DNA of 64,000 nt from contig CAUWAG010000006.1 in the NCBI GenBank assembly GCA_963556695.1, forward strand, positions 2,108,001-2,172,000, in the 5' to 3' direction. The stretch comes from Anthostomella pinea. Its lineage: Eukaryota > Ascomycota > Sordariomycetes > Xylariales > Xylariaceae. Shown one piece after another: positions 13,401 to 24,796 of the stretch (the stretch's first letter is position 1; each line of letters opens with the position of its first letter). The notes under the pieces were generated by a model. It made no database searches. It saw nothing but the letters and a program-made list of their open reading frames with translations, and had not been told where the DNA came from. Made by a program: the position numbers and the translations under genes.

Positions 13401-14253
13401 TCAAGACATATCATTTACTGTTAATAATATAATCAAGGGTAACATTTATTATTTACTTGAATATATGCCGAAGGTATAATACCGCGCTTATACTTAAAGT
13501 TAAAAATGATACGTTTATAATAAAAGTTACCATTACGTCGTTATTTTTACATTTGTTATTTTTAGACCGTAAAACTTATTTACGCTTTTTACCGCGTAAA
13601 TAATAATAACATAAACATCCGTATTTTTGAACTGTATCTAAAAACGAGATAAATGATTAAACGTATATAAATAATACAGAATATATAATGTAAAGAATTT
13701 TTCGGTTTTAAAATTGTTATTAAACGTTTTTTATAACAAAAGTATATCAAGCTTAAAAATAGCAAACCGGGTTTAAAGATTTAAGGATTTTATATTCATT
13801 TATAAGAGTGGCAACGTTTGTAATAAATCTTTAGATCTATAGTTTGGTTCGATTTTGCTATTTCCATCGGTATGAAAAAATAAGAACCTAAGTTTTCAAT
13901 GTTACGATTTAATCATAAACCGTTTTAACACGGCTTTTAAGATAAAACGTTTTAAAGTATTAATAACCTTTTCTTTTTACGAAATTAGCCGCATTTTATA
14001 AATACTTTTAAGGCTTAATTACGTTAAGTATTTTAATATTAACTGGTAGAAGTTATTCTACTGTATATGAAGCCTCAAAAGAAAAAGAAAAAACCAGATA
14101 CATTAAATCGTTATGAAAATATTCAGTTTGCTTTTTATTATTATTTAATATATTTAAATAACAAAAAGTTAAATAAAAAAGCGCACAATGTTATGTAAAG
14201 GGGTTTATACTGCTAGGTTATAGGCGTCTGATATAATATAACTTACAATTTAT
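10435..14253. other. AT-rich, gene-free RIP-like block
   Basis: AT-rich sequence with stops in all frames; the few open stretches near 60 codons are low-complexity. No motif, RNA gene or repeat with clear ends could be supported. Confidence 0.7.
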
Positions 14254-14258
14254 GAATG

Positions 14259-14460
14259 TGTTGGAACAGGCTTGAACGATCAATCATGATACTCGAGTAT
14301 TGGGTCAAGGTCATGATGTTGCTGATGGTTGGATTGGGAAGTCTAGCTGGACCTGAAGGTCTGGCTAAGTGACCTCACAATCTGGTATTTAATCTCTTAT
14401 CTAATCATACATGTGGGTTCTGTATGGATGGTTTGACTGTGGAATCACATGGATCCAACA
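14259..14460. mobile_element. Solo LTR with 5-bp target duplication GAATG
   Basis: A 202 bp island of normal composition begins TGTTGGAACAGG and ends GGATCCAACA, giving the short TGTTGGA/TCCAACA inverted termini typical of Ty1/copia-type LTRs. It is bracketed by a perfect 5 bp direct repeat GAATG (14254-14258 and 14461-14465). No internal retrotransposon sequence adjoins it, so it is a solo LTR, the product of LTR-LTR recombination. It carries no visible RIP damage although both flanks are heavily AT-converted. Confidence 0.88.
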
Positions 14461-14465
14461 GAATG

Positions 14466-15535
14466 ATACATTTTAACAGCGCGCTTATTAGTAATGTAAT
14501 ACATTATGAAAGACGTAATACTAGCGAGGGGAAATTAAACGGTTATTATATCATTATATATCGTATCTCATTTATTTTTTAAACGTTGAATAATTGCTTT
14601 ATACGCTTATAGAGTCGGCTTTAAAAAAAAATTTAAAAGGGGGGAAAGAAAGGGAAAAAGTTACAACCGGTTAAATTTATTAGTAAAGGTAGCGCATACA
14701 AATGGTATGCTTATAATTCCGGTACGAAAGCTTTTCATCAAATTAATTAACTACTTATAGAAATAAATAAGGTTTAATAAATTTAAATAGCGTAGTAATT
14801 ACAGTCGCTAGTCAGTTATTAGTTTGTAATTATTAATTAACGACTGTACTTTAATTACTTAATTAACTTATTAGTTAGTTTTGATTTTGCCCTTGAGTAA
14901 TATAAACTGGTGTAGTTAGTCGAGTTAGTTATTATAATTAACTATAGACTATCACATTTATTTATCTATAGTTAAAACAATTCTTCAAAATAGAGATAAA
15001 TATATATTAAAATAAAGTAAATATAGATTCCGTAAAAGGGAATTGCCGCGTATTTAATAGAAAGGAAATGGTTATATATACAGACCGAATACTTTCAAAA
15101 TAAAAGTCACTAATATATTGGACCAAAATATTTAAATCTTATGTTGCAAAATATTAGGTTCAAAAATTCAGTATTATAATTAAGTTTTACCTTTTAATAA
15201 CCTTGAGTACGTTAACTTATAACCTATTTGAAACTATAAAACGAATATTAAAATGTTTATATTTAATTTTATTATTACAATGTGTAATTCTTTATAGGTA
15301 CTAGACTAATTAATATAGGTAGATTTAGTTTATAAGGTAATTAACTACAGTAGTTTTAATTGAGGGAGTAATTAATTATAAACTATAAAAAACTATTTAA
15401 TAACTAGTTGGTAATTAAATCACTACCTTGATACTAACACGTTAAAACCTTGTGTTAATTTAAATAGGTTTTTATCGGTATGGGGGTTTTCGGGTTCTTT
15501 TTATTCAATAAGCGCGTAAAGATAAAAAAAAAAAC
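14466..15535. other. AT-rich spacer with TAGTTAGT-type inverted repeat words
   Basis: An AT-rich gene-free stretch. Between 14,800 and 14,960, and again at 15,330-15,420, words such as GTAGTTAGTCGAGTTAGT and TTAACTACAGTAGTTTTAATT resemble those at 5740-5892, suggesting further remnants of the same small repeat. No coding sequence is supported. Confidence 0.5.
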
Positions 15536-15746
15536 TGTTGTGCCTTCTGGCAGGGGCCAAGAATACCATGTCACGATGACTAGTATTCCGGATGTTCTGC
15601 TTGCTGTCTAGAAGGATGGGAGCTTGTCTTATCCGAAAGGTCTCTTTAGTCTAGATACAGTGCAAACGGTACCTTGTCCCTTGGGCAACAATCCGGCCCA
15701 ACCGACAAGACACCTGACAGCTGGAATCAGCTGGATCCACAACGTT
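15536..15746. mobile_element. Probable solo LTR, no clear target duplication
   Basis: An island of normal GC in AT-rich DNA starts TGTTGTGCCTTCTGG and ends GGATCCACAACG, so the ends form a near-perfect TGTTGTG/CACAACG inverted pair. Size and layout match the three solo LTRs in this window, and GGATCCA near the 3' end is shared with the one at 14,259. I could not find a flanking 5 bp duplication (AAAAC before, TTACC after), so the boundaries and the identity are less certain. Confidence 0.5.
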
Positions 15747-16515
15747 ACCGTTTCTAAGTAGCTAGTTAAGCTGTATAGGGTTGATGATAATATTAACATA
15801 TTTCGAATATTTAAATTAAAAAAACTTTGACTTTTATACTATATACGCTTAATGTATATAAAGATCTTTAAATTAAACCCTTTATTATAGGTTATTTGCC
15901 GAGTAAAAGATTATAATATTTAACTCGGCTGATAGCCGCAAATAGGTCTCAATATGATATTACTATGTCGCGAAAAAAGTAGTATATATACTTTTAATAT
16001 TTATACCATTAGCTTTTGAGGTATTATATTTCGATAAAATAATAAATGCGTAAGACTTTCACTTAGTACGTTTATATTAACGTGAGTGAATAAGGGGTTA
16101 CGTTTCTGAAGTTTATATTATTACGGTTTAAAAAAACAGTAAGTAAACCTTGAAAGTGTACCGTTATTTTGTTTTAACACTCTTAATAAATATCGTTCTT
16201 AATTTTTACGTTAAATCATAATTTAGCATAACGGTTATAATACCGTTTACATTGTGAATCAAATTTTATCGAGTAATGTATTTAAATTGTTAATAATAAG
16301 CTTCATAGGTTATTTTACAAGGCTAATAGTTACGTTTTACTTTAACAACGGTGTTCAAAAAGCGTTCCGTAACGTTTTATTTTAAGGGTTTAAGTTGAAA
16401 GGTTTAAAGGTAATCAAAAGTAGCGGCAGTATAATGTCCAACTTAAAATAATTATTTATAAGTAATGGTGATGATCAGGTTTGTTTAAAGAGAAACAAGG
16501 GTTCTTAAGAAGAAG

Positions 16516-16625
16516 AAGAAGTTGATTAAAAAGAAGTTGATTAAAAAGAAGTTGATTAAAAAGAAGTTGATTAAAAAGAAGTTGATTAAAAAGAAGTTGA
16601 TTAAAAAGAAGTTGATTAAGAAGAA
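16516..16625. repeat. 15-bp minisatellite, seven copies
   Basis: The 15-mer AAGAAGTTGATTAAA is repeated seven times in perfect register, with GTTGATTA words at 16521, 16536, 16551, 16566, 16581, 16596 and 16611. The unit length is a multiple of three, so the reverse strand shows an open frame with a repeated pentapeptide (FNQLL). There is no sign this is translated. Confidence 0.9.
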
Positions 16626-16779
16626 ATAAAGCTATCATATTAAAGTTACGATGGTTTTTAATAATATATTGAATGTTACGAAAGAGGGCATTATTACGAG
16701 GATAATATGTTTTAATTTCTTTTAAATATACCAGAGCTATAAGTTATCGTTGTTATAAGGCTAAGAGTCTTAGCAAATA

Positions 16780-16800
16780 AATCGGCTAGCTTAGCCGATT
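16780..16800. repeat. Perfect 9-bp-arm hairpin
   Basis: AATCGGCTA, a 3 nt loop GCT, then TAGCCGATT form a perfect inverted repeat. It sits at the edge of a short GC-richer patch in AT-rich DNA. A function is not evident; it could be the relic of a small element. Confidence 0.5.
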
Positions 16801-19800
16801 CCGCGCTAGTTTAAAGCTCGCTTACATATTGTCTCGCGAGCTGCTAATAGCAGCTTTTCCTTCCTTTCTTCCCTTTCTTTAACTCAATAGTAAACACTAC
16901 TTTAACCTACTTAACACGTATATACGAATACAGCGTGTTGAAAAAGTAAGGCTTCAAGTAAAGCTCGGTACGACATTAAGAAAAAATGACAACGGGCCTA
17001 AAGTCTTAATTTTTACTAACAATTTTGTAAAAATTTATATCATAATTATCGAACGCATTACAAAAAGATTCATATCGTGGAGATTTTATCGTTACGTACG
17101 ATAATCACGCTTAGGTAAGGCTGATTAATAACGTATAAAAATAATCGTTTATGAGTTATAAAACTTATTATTATTAAATAATTATACTTATTAAGTCGAG
17201 GGGCGTAAGAAGTGTGTAAAGCTACGTTAATATTTCATTCTATAGACTCGTCGGTTTTTTTAATAATATCGATATTAGCTTTTAAATAACGTAAAGTTAT
17301 ATGTATAGATCTTCTTAAATACACTTTCTAAAGTAATTAATATATAACTATATAACATGGTGATTAAAACAAGGTTTAAAATCTTTATTATTAATTAAAC
17401 TCGTAGAATTCTTTTACGAGTTCGAGGGAAATTCGTATATATTAAAAATTTAGGTTTAAGGTTTGAAAGCTTGTTATTGAAAGCTTTAAAAGTAAATAAC
17501 TTTAAACGTTTATATATACAGCCGTTATACGTATATTAAATTATTTATTTGAATATAGAATGATTAGTATATTTTACTGCTTTTATTCGTGCGCGTTACT
17601 TAAAGTTTATTATAAGTTTATATATTTATCAATAATAAAATGAAAATCAAAGTTTAAGTTTAGACAATCAGTATTCAAAAACATTAATTAATATATATTA
17701 AAGCATAAAACCCAAAACTTAAAAATACTCAATGCTTATGTAAATAATAAAAATAAAAATAGGAAATATAACTTGTTTAAAAACTACGTTCAGCTTTGAT
17801 GAAGGTTAACGATACGTATAATTACATAACGGCTAAGTTAAATAGTTACTTAAGAAATATAAAAGGTATAATGATATATACAACATTTTAATGAAACTAG
17901 TTAAAGGAACCAAATTTTTTATTTATATAATAATTATTTAAAGGGGAATATCTAGGAGAGTTCAAGCGTATAATTATGTGGAAAAAAACGGGGCTTATAA
18001 AAAATAAAGCCTTTCGAAACCTTATATATATATAATAAGGTCGTTATTACTATGAACGACTCGGAGAAATGTTTATAAATAGTCTTAACGGCATTTTTTA
18101 TATCGTTTTATTCTTTTTATTAATACCTTTCGTTTTAATCTACATTTTCGTTTAACGTAAGTTATAAAAAAAAATTGATTAAAGCGCTTTATTTAAACGA
18201 ACAAAGATATATAGCTATACGAAAGTTTATCAGTTTTTATGAACCTTATTTAATATCCCGTATTTATGCTTATAATAACCATTATTAGCGGCGTTAGTTT
18301 TGAATAAGTTTTTTTATAAGGAATATTAGAAGATTAATGCAGTCAAAAGAGCTTTTCAAGGTATTAAAAGCTATTTAATAGAAACTAACTTATTAACAAT
18401 TCGAATTTATTTTTATTGACATGTTAAAAAGTTCGGTGATTCAACCATTGTTTTCGATAGATTTTCGGTAAAATTTATAAAAGCAGAAAAAAAGCGTATT
18501 GTTTTAAAGATAACCTTGCTATTAACTATAAGGATTTCTTAATTACGTACTATTTAAATCTTTTCATCGTTAACTTTAATTCTATCGATATTAACAATAA
18601 AACTAATAAAATTAGTTTTAATAACGTAAAGTTTAGGGTTAGGTTATAAATTGGCTTTTAATGATTGGTTTCCAATCTTCGAAACGTAAATTTTGTATTG
18701 TTTCATATTAATTTAAACATTGTTAATATAAGTAATATAAACCATATTTAAACACCCATAAAAAGTATTGCTAATATACCGTTAAATTATAAAGAGGCTA
18801 TTAGTCAGTTTAAATAAAAACACCTTATATTAATATACGATATAGTATCTTTTTTTTCTATAACTTAATTCTTATAAATAGCTTATTAACTATTGAGCTT
18901 TATAAATATTTTAGCTGAACTAAAACGTAATAATGTTTTTTTATTTGAAAAGGTTTTAACTTTTATTATTATAATATTAAGTTTTTTATAACCTATACAA
19001 CAACGTAAGCTTTCATTATCGTTATATATAAATAAGATTTGTATTATTCAAAGTGTAGAAGAATGTTTAATAAATCTTTTCTAAGTTTTTAATAATGTAC
19101 TTATATTAATTTCTCATTTCCTTTAAAAAATTCTTATGAAGCGTGCTACATTTCAAATCTCTTAGCTTTTTGAAAAAGTTGATTTTTTAACCAACTGTAA
19201 ATACTAAAGCAATATTTTATTAGACTAGATTTTATTAAATTTCTTTAAATATTTATAGTATTAATATGGTATTAATTCTTTCGTTTTATATACTAAATCC
19301 TTAGCGTTATGGTGTAATATCAATTTTTTGATTAACAATATAATCAATTTTAAATAAGATAATCTCAACCTATTTTATATTATGCCTTATAACCGTTTGT
19401 ATAAAGGAGTGATTTTTATTTTAGCTAATTTTAAAAAGCAACATTCAAATTATTTAAAACTAATTTTCTTTTTTTCTTAGAAACTGTAGATGTTACATTA
19501 TATCCTGTCAAAATATATTATCTAAGACGATCGCGGATAAGGATACATAACCTTATCGAAAAAGGATATAAAAATATATCTTTAAAAGATTCTTAATCGA
19601 GTGCTTTTTTTATCTTCTTAAAATAGAATGTAGTTAATAGTTATGAGTATAGTTGGAAGATTACGGTAAAGGTTTATTTTGAAGGGACTTTTATATCATA
19701 AGAAAAGTATTAGCTAGTTGATTAAATTTCTTAAATTAAATAAAGGTTACTATTTTCGGGCAGCGTTTTAATACCGTCTTAGTCACGTTAATTACAAATG

Positions 19801-20872
19801 TTTAAGATAAATGGAATAAACATCCTTTAAATTTTGGGTTTTAAAACATCTTGAAGTAAAAGGGCTTTTTACCCTTTATTTCGTTTATATTGGTCTTTTT
19901 TCTTTATGAATTGGGGTTTTCCCGTTATATTTTAACCGCAAGATAGGGTTTTAAGAATGTCATTAGCTTTATTTATAAATATATTCTTCTTAACTTAATA
20001 TTTAAGCTTTTAATTTTAAAAAAAAGATAGGGCTTCTTTAAAAACATTTTCAAGCATAATATAATGCTCGAAAAACTTATTTTTTATATATAACGTCGCA
20101 CTTTATATTTATTACTAATAATACCATATTATTGATAGTACAACTTTAAACGCAAAAATAAGCTATTAAAGCTATATTAATAGATCATGTTGCCTTATTG
20201 CTCAGATTATGATTTAAGCTATTTTAAATATTTAGATCTTTTTAATTTTAAGATATTTTAAAATCTTTACTCTGTATTTGAAGTTTATAAGTAAACATTT
20301 TCTTATATTCAGCTTCAGGAGGTATTCTAAAGGAAAAAATATCCCTTTTTAAGTATTACATTATTGATTAAGAAGAAATCAAAATTTAAGATATATATTA
20401 AAAGAAATTTTAAAAAAGCTTTTCATATATTTCAATATCTAACGACGAAATGCAGTTCTATTTCTAATATACATATATGATATTTTTGAATCTAGTTTGA
20501 AACTGTTCTTAAATAAGCTACTAAGCATTTAATGGTTTTATAGCTCTTACAATAGAGTTAATCTAAGCAGCTATAATGTTCTGATATTTCTTTTTATAAA
20601 AATGTTTAAAGGTTTAATAACTTCATTTATAACAAATAAAATATTGTGTTTTTTAAACTCAAGGCTGATGTTGACTTCTAAAAAAGCTTCGCGTACATCT
20701 TTTTATTATTCGTAATAATAGTAGCTACTCAAGTCTTATAATACTTAGCGGTGTTAATATGTTATCTACCGTTGTTTAAGCATAAGTTAAAGAAGTCGGT
20801 TAAGGTTTAAAGTTTTATTTCGATTTTTAAAAGCTTATTTATCTTCTAATTGGGCCTTTAATTTACAAATTT

Positions 20873-21600
20873 ACAAATAAACAAATAAACAAATAAACAA
20901 ATAAACAAATAAACAAATAAACAAATAAACAAATAAACAAATAAACAAATAAACAAATAAACAAATAAACAAATAAACAAATAAACAAATAAACAAATAA
21001 ACAAATAAACAAATAAACAAATAAACAAATAAACAAATAAACGAATAAACGAATAAACGAATAAACGAATAAACAAATAAATGAGTACATGAGTAAATGA
21101 GTACATGAGTACATGAGTACATGAATACATGAGTAAATGAATAAATGAATAAATGAATAAATGAATAAATGAATAAATGAATAAATGAATAAATGAATAA
21201 ATGAATAAATGAATAAATGAATAAATGAATAAATGAATAAATGAATAAATGAATAAATGAATAAATGAATAAATGAATAAATGAATAAATGAATAAATGA
21301 ATAAATGAATAAATGAATAAATGAATAAATGAATAAATGAATAAATGAATAAATGAATAAATGAATAAATGAATAAATGAATAAATGAATAAATGAATAA
21401 ATGAATAAATGAATAAATGAATAAATGAATAAATGAATAAATGAATAAATGAATAAATGAATAAATGAATAAATGAATAAATGAATAAATGAATAAATGA
21501 ATAAATGAATAAATGAATAAATGAATAAATGAATAAATGAATAAATGAATAAATGAATAAATGAATAAATGAATAAATGAATAAATGAATAAATGAATAA
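20873..21600. repeat. Octamer minisatellite, 91 units in four zones
   Basis: The array stays in strict 8 bp register throughout. Zone 1 (20873-21040) is 21 copies of ACAAATAA. Zone 2 (21041-21072) is 4 copies of ACGAATAA. Zone 3 (21073-21136) is 8 mixed units (ACAAATAA, ATGAGTAC, ATGAGTAA, ATGAATAC). Zone 4 (21137-21600) is 58 copies of ATGAATAA. A poly-T run follows. Long open frames on the reverse strand are an artefact of stop-free octamers. ACAAATAA and ATGAATAA are each one transition away from ACGAATAA, on opposite strands. Confidence 0.95.
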
Positions 21601-24589
21601 ATTTTTTTTTTTTTAGTTTTTTGCTCTAATTTTAAAAGATATGCCATGATTTTATCGAAATTTATATAATAACGCGAATTAAATATATAAAAACAATCGC
21701 TTATAACTTTAAAAACATTCAACAGGTCTAGCATTTAATATGTATTTAATATCGAAAAAAAAAATTAAAAATTTTCATACGTGAATAATAAATTTGTAAT
21801 ATTATTTTAAAATAACTCAATATATTGTTTTCAATTAACATAATATTAGTTTCTTAAAAACTGAATATACATTTGGATATACTGTTTTAATGTTAATTAT
21901 TCAACGAAGAGATATTTAAAGTAATAATTTTTTCTTAACATAGATTTAGTAGTTTTAATATGCTAGAATCTTTACCTTTTTTTCATAAATAATTCATATG
22001 TAGCAAATTTAAGTATTAATTAAAAGTCTTTTAAGTAACGCTTATCATATTTACTTATTATATGTTTAAAATAGTCGGCATAGTCACGTTCTAGCTTATA
22101 ATATTTAAATTTATGGTAATACTTTTTCTATTCTGTAATAACGTTATAACAAACGTTAATTTTGATAAATACTCATATATTAGACATTTAATCGATACGA
22201 AACCCTTTTTTAACGTAAATAAATTACTCTCGTCTTTTTCAATGTATCTTTTTCATTTCACATATTTATAAATTACATAAAAAGAAACCATCTCTTTTAA
22301 CTTTAAGAGGATGTTTATAATTAAACAATAATAAAAAATCCTTTTCCGTCACTGCTTACACATGCCATCAAAGCCGTTCCATGCTCCTATATGCCGTCAA
22401 AGCCCTTATAACAACATATTAAAAAGCTTTCCCTATTGCTTTATCTAATAATAAAACACTCTAAAATAAACAATATTAAAAGATTAGCTTTTTTATTAAT
22501 TTGTTCATTATTTAAAATGAACCATCAAAAATTAAATCACAACACATTTTTAAAAGTATTTTAATTTTACCGTCACCCTCCAACGGGTACTTCTTTCAAA
22601 ATTGGTTTAAATCAAACTTTAACTTTTCGTCCAACCAAAAATTTTTATTATATGACGTTTAGTTTATAATAACAATCGCCCTTACTGTAAAATTTTAACA
22701 AGTTATTATTTAAATAGCCGCCGTTTTAATTAGATTTTTTTAAAATTATATCTCAGTCGGGAACTTTGATATATTTAACCTGTAAAATGGGTTAAGCTTT
22801 TTAACTTTTCCTTTTAACAATATTACTTTGTACTTAACTATGCTAACTTTCAATATAAATGTTACATTACTTCTTATTTTAACTAAAAGAAGCAAAACCT
22901 TAAGTTTACAATAGACTTTAAAATAAAGGTTTTAAAATATTTATAATATATACGTTCATTTTATCATTTTATAATAATAACGCGTCAATAATATTGCTGT
23001 TGACATTATAAACGTAAAAAAGATTGAAATAAGTTTAAGTTTAAACTTCGATTTTTATTATTAACCTTTGAAGCGCGAAAAGTAACTTTTTGTATTATAT
23101 AATAAGCTAGCCATTCTCTCCTTAAAAGCGGTTAAAACGTAAAACAACCTACTACTTTATAACTAATTAAAAACATCATAATATTTGAATTAATCTATGA
23201 TTATATTTTAATCTCGATTCGGCGTATAAACATACCTTAATCCGATTTATAATTCTTTAAAACGGCACCTTTTAACGTTAAACGTTTTGAAAAGACCCCT
23301 TTTTGACTTAAATAAGCTTTTTGAAAATATTAGAACACTTTCATAACGCTCTAATAACCTGGTTACAAACTTTTTAATATATTACGACTAGTAATTAAAA
23401 AAACTCTTGTAAAAGCAGCATATTAGCTTGTTATTAAAACGACTTTAAAGCGCTCGAGCTTTAGAAAAATCTTTTTTTTGTTCGTGGCTATTATAATACT
23501 TTTTTATACTGGTTTAAAATGATCTCAGGTTTAAATTTATTCGTAACGTTAGTTTTTCTAAATTAAATAATCACCTTCTTTATAGCTGTATTTACTCTAT
23601 TTATAATAAACATAGCCTTTTTTGATTTATCATATTTAAACTTGTCGTTCATTGTTCGATCGAACTTTTAAAAGCAATTATTATAACCCACTTGTTTTTT
23701 GAAAATTTCAAAAGCTGCTACATTATTAAATGGCGTTACCATTACCTCGTTTTTCTCTTACATTAACTTTTTACTAATATAATCGTAAAACTATTCTTTC
23801 AAACTATTTATAATTAACCTAAAATCAAGCTTTTAAGATTTTGATATAAACTTAATTGAACATATTTATATTTAATCTTTGATACGTCAATTTTTCTTTC
23901 AATAATGTAAGTATTGACTCTGATTATCTAGTTTATCTAACGCCATGATTAATACAACCGCGTATTTATTACGGTAAGCTATAATATATACAATCAGATA
24001 ATTATTATTATATTAAAAGTGAAGTAGTTTCTTTTAAATGAAAACTTTTTAAAACTTTTATAAAAATATATATGTACGATGTAATATTTCTAAGGCCTAA
24101 CTGCCGTTCTTAATACTTATTAAAAGGTTAAGCTATTTCTTCGCCCTTCTTTTACCTTTGTAATAAGCTTGGAAAGGAAAATACTTGGTATTATTAGCTT
24201 TCTCGGAAAGATAAAAAAGATGCTTAATTTTATCGGTGTAAACTTAATATTAACTATTTTCACCATTATTTTGATGTCGGTATATTTTAAATTCTCATTT
24301 TATAAAATAATGACGGTATATTGATATTAATTACAGATAATATTGTTCAGTTATTTAATACTTATATATACGGCATAGTGTCTTCTAGTTCAATACTTAA
24401 TTTAATATTATCTTAATAATATCAAAACTTAAAAATACTTTATTAAACAATAAGTAAATTATACTAATTTAGCCCTTAGACAAATATTAAAACATGTACC
24501 ATCTCATTTACTCAAATAGTTTAATACCCGCTTACAAACCAATACAACTTACTTATTACTTAATTACATATTGAACGAATAATAACATC
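21601..24589. other. AT-rich, gene-free RIP-like block
   Basis: AT-rich and stop-dense. At 22,361-22,412 there is a loosely repeated GCCATCAAAGCCGTTCC / GCCGTCAAAGCCCTT pair, possibly the residue of a tandem repeat. No gene or bounded element is supported. Confidence 0.7.
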
Positions 24590-24594
24590 CGTAT

Positions 24595-24791
24595 TGTCAC
24601 GATGCCTGCAGCGGTGTGTTGCAATCTGGGATTGATTACGAAAATAAAAAGGTGAGGAAGGAAAAGGAAGCCAGCAAGGTGGTGTGCGCAGCACGCACCT
24701 TAAGTGGTGGTCCCGTTCCTTCCTTATCTAATCTACACGTGACCTGAGGACTCAGCATCCAGCCAGGTGGATACAGCTGTACACCATCACA
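24595..24791. mobile_element. Solo LTR with 5-bp target duplication CGTAT
   Basis: A 197 bp island of normal composition begins TGTCACGATGCC and ends CACCATCACA, flanked by a perfect direct repeat CGTAT (24590-24594 and 24792-24796). The TG...CA ends plus the 5 bp duplication are diagnostic of LTR-retrotransposon integration, and the absence of an internal region makes it a solo LTR. The sequence differs from the LTRs at 14,259 and 37,428, so it belongs to another family. No RIP-like decay is visible inside it. Confidence 0.88.
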
Positions 24792-24796
24792 CGTAT

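Larger units (their letters stand above)
15747..20872. other. AT-rich, gene-free RIP-like block
   Basis: Long AT-rich stretch without supportable genes. It contains a 15 bp tandem repeat (16,516-16,625), a perfect hairpin at 16,780-16,800 followed by a slightly GC-richer patch (16,800-16,870), and otherwise only stop-dense, TA-rich sequence. Confidence 0.7.

Noticed and set aside
20871..21734. Long reverse-strand frames of 80-290 codons with repeating SFIHLFIY/CLFVYLFI peptides
   Set aside because: They come from an 8 bp tandem repeat that happens to lack stops in several frames at once; composition and repetition show no protein-coding signal.
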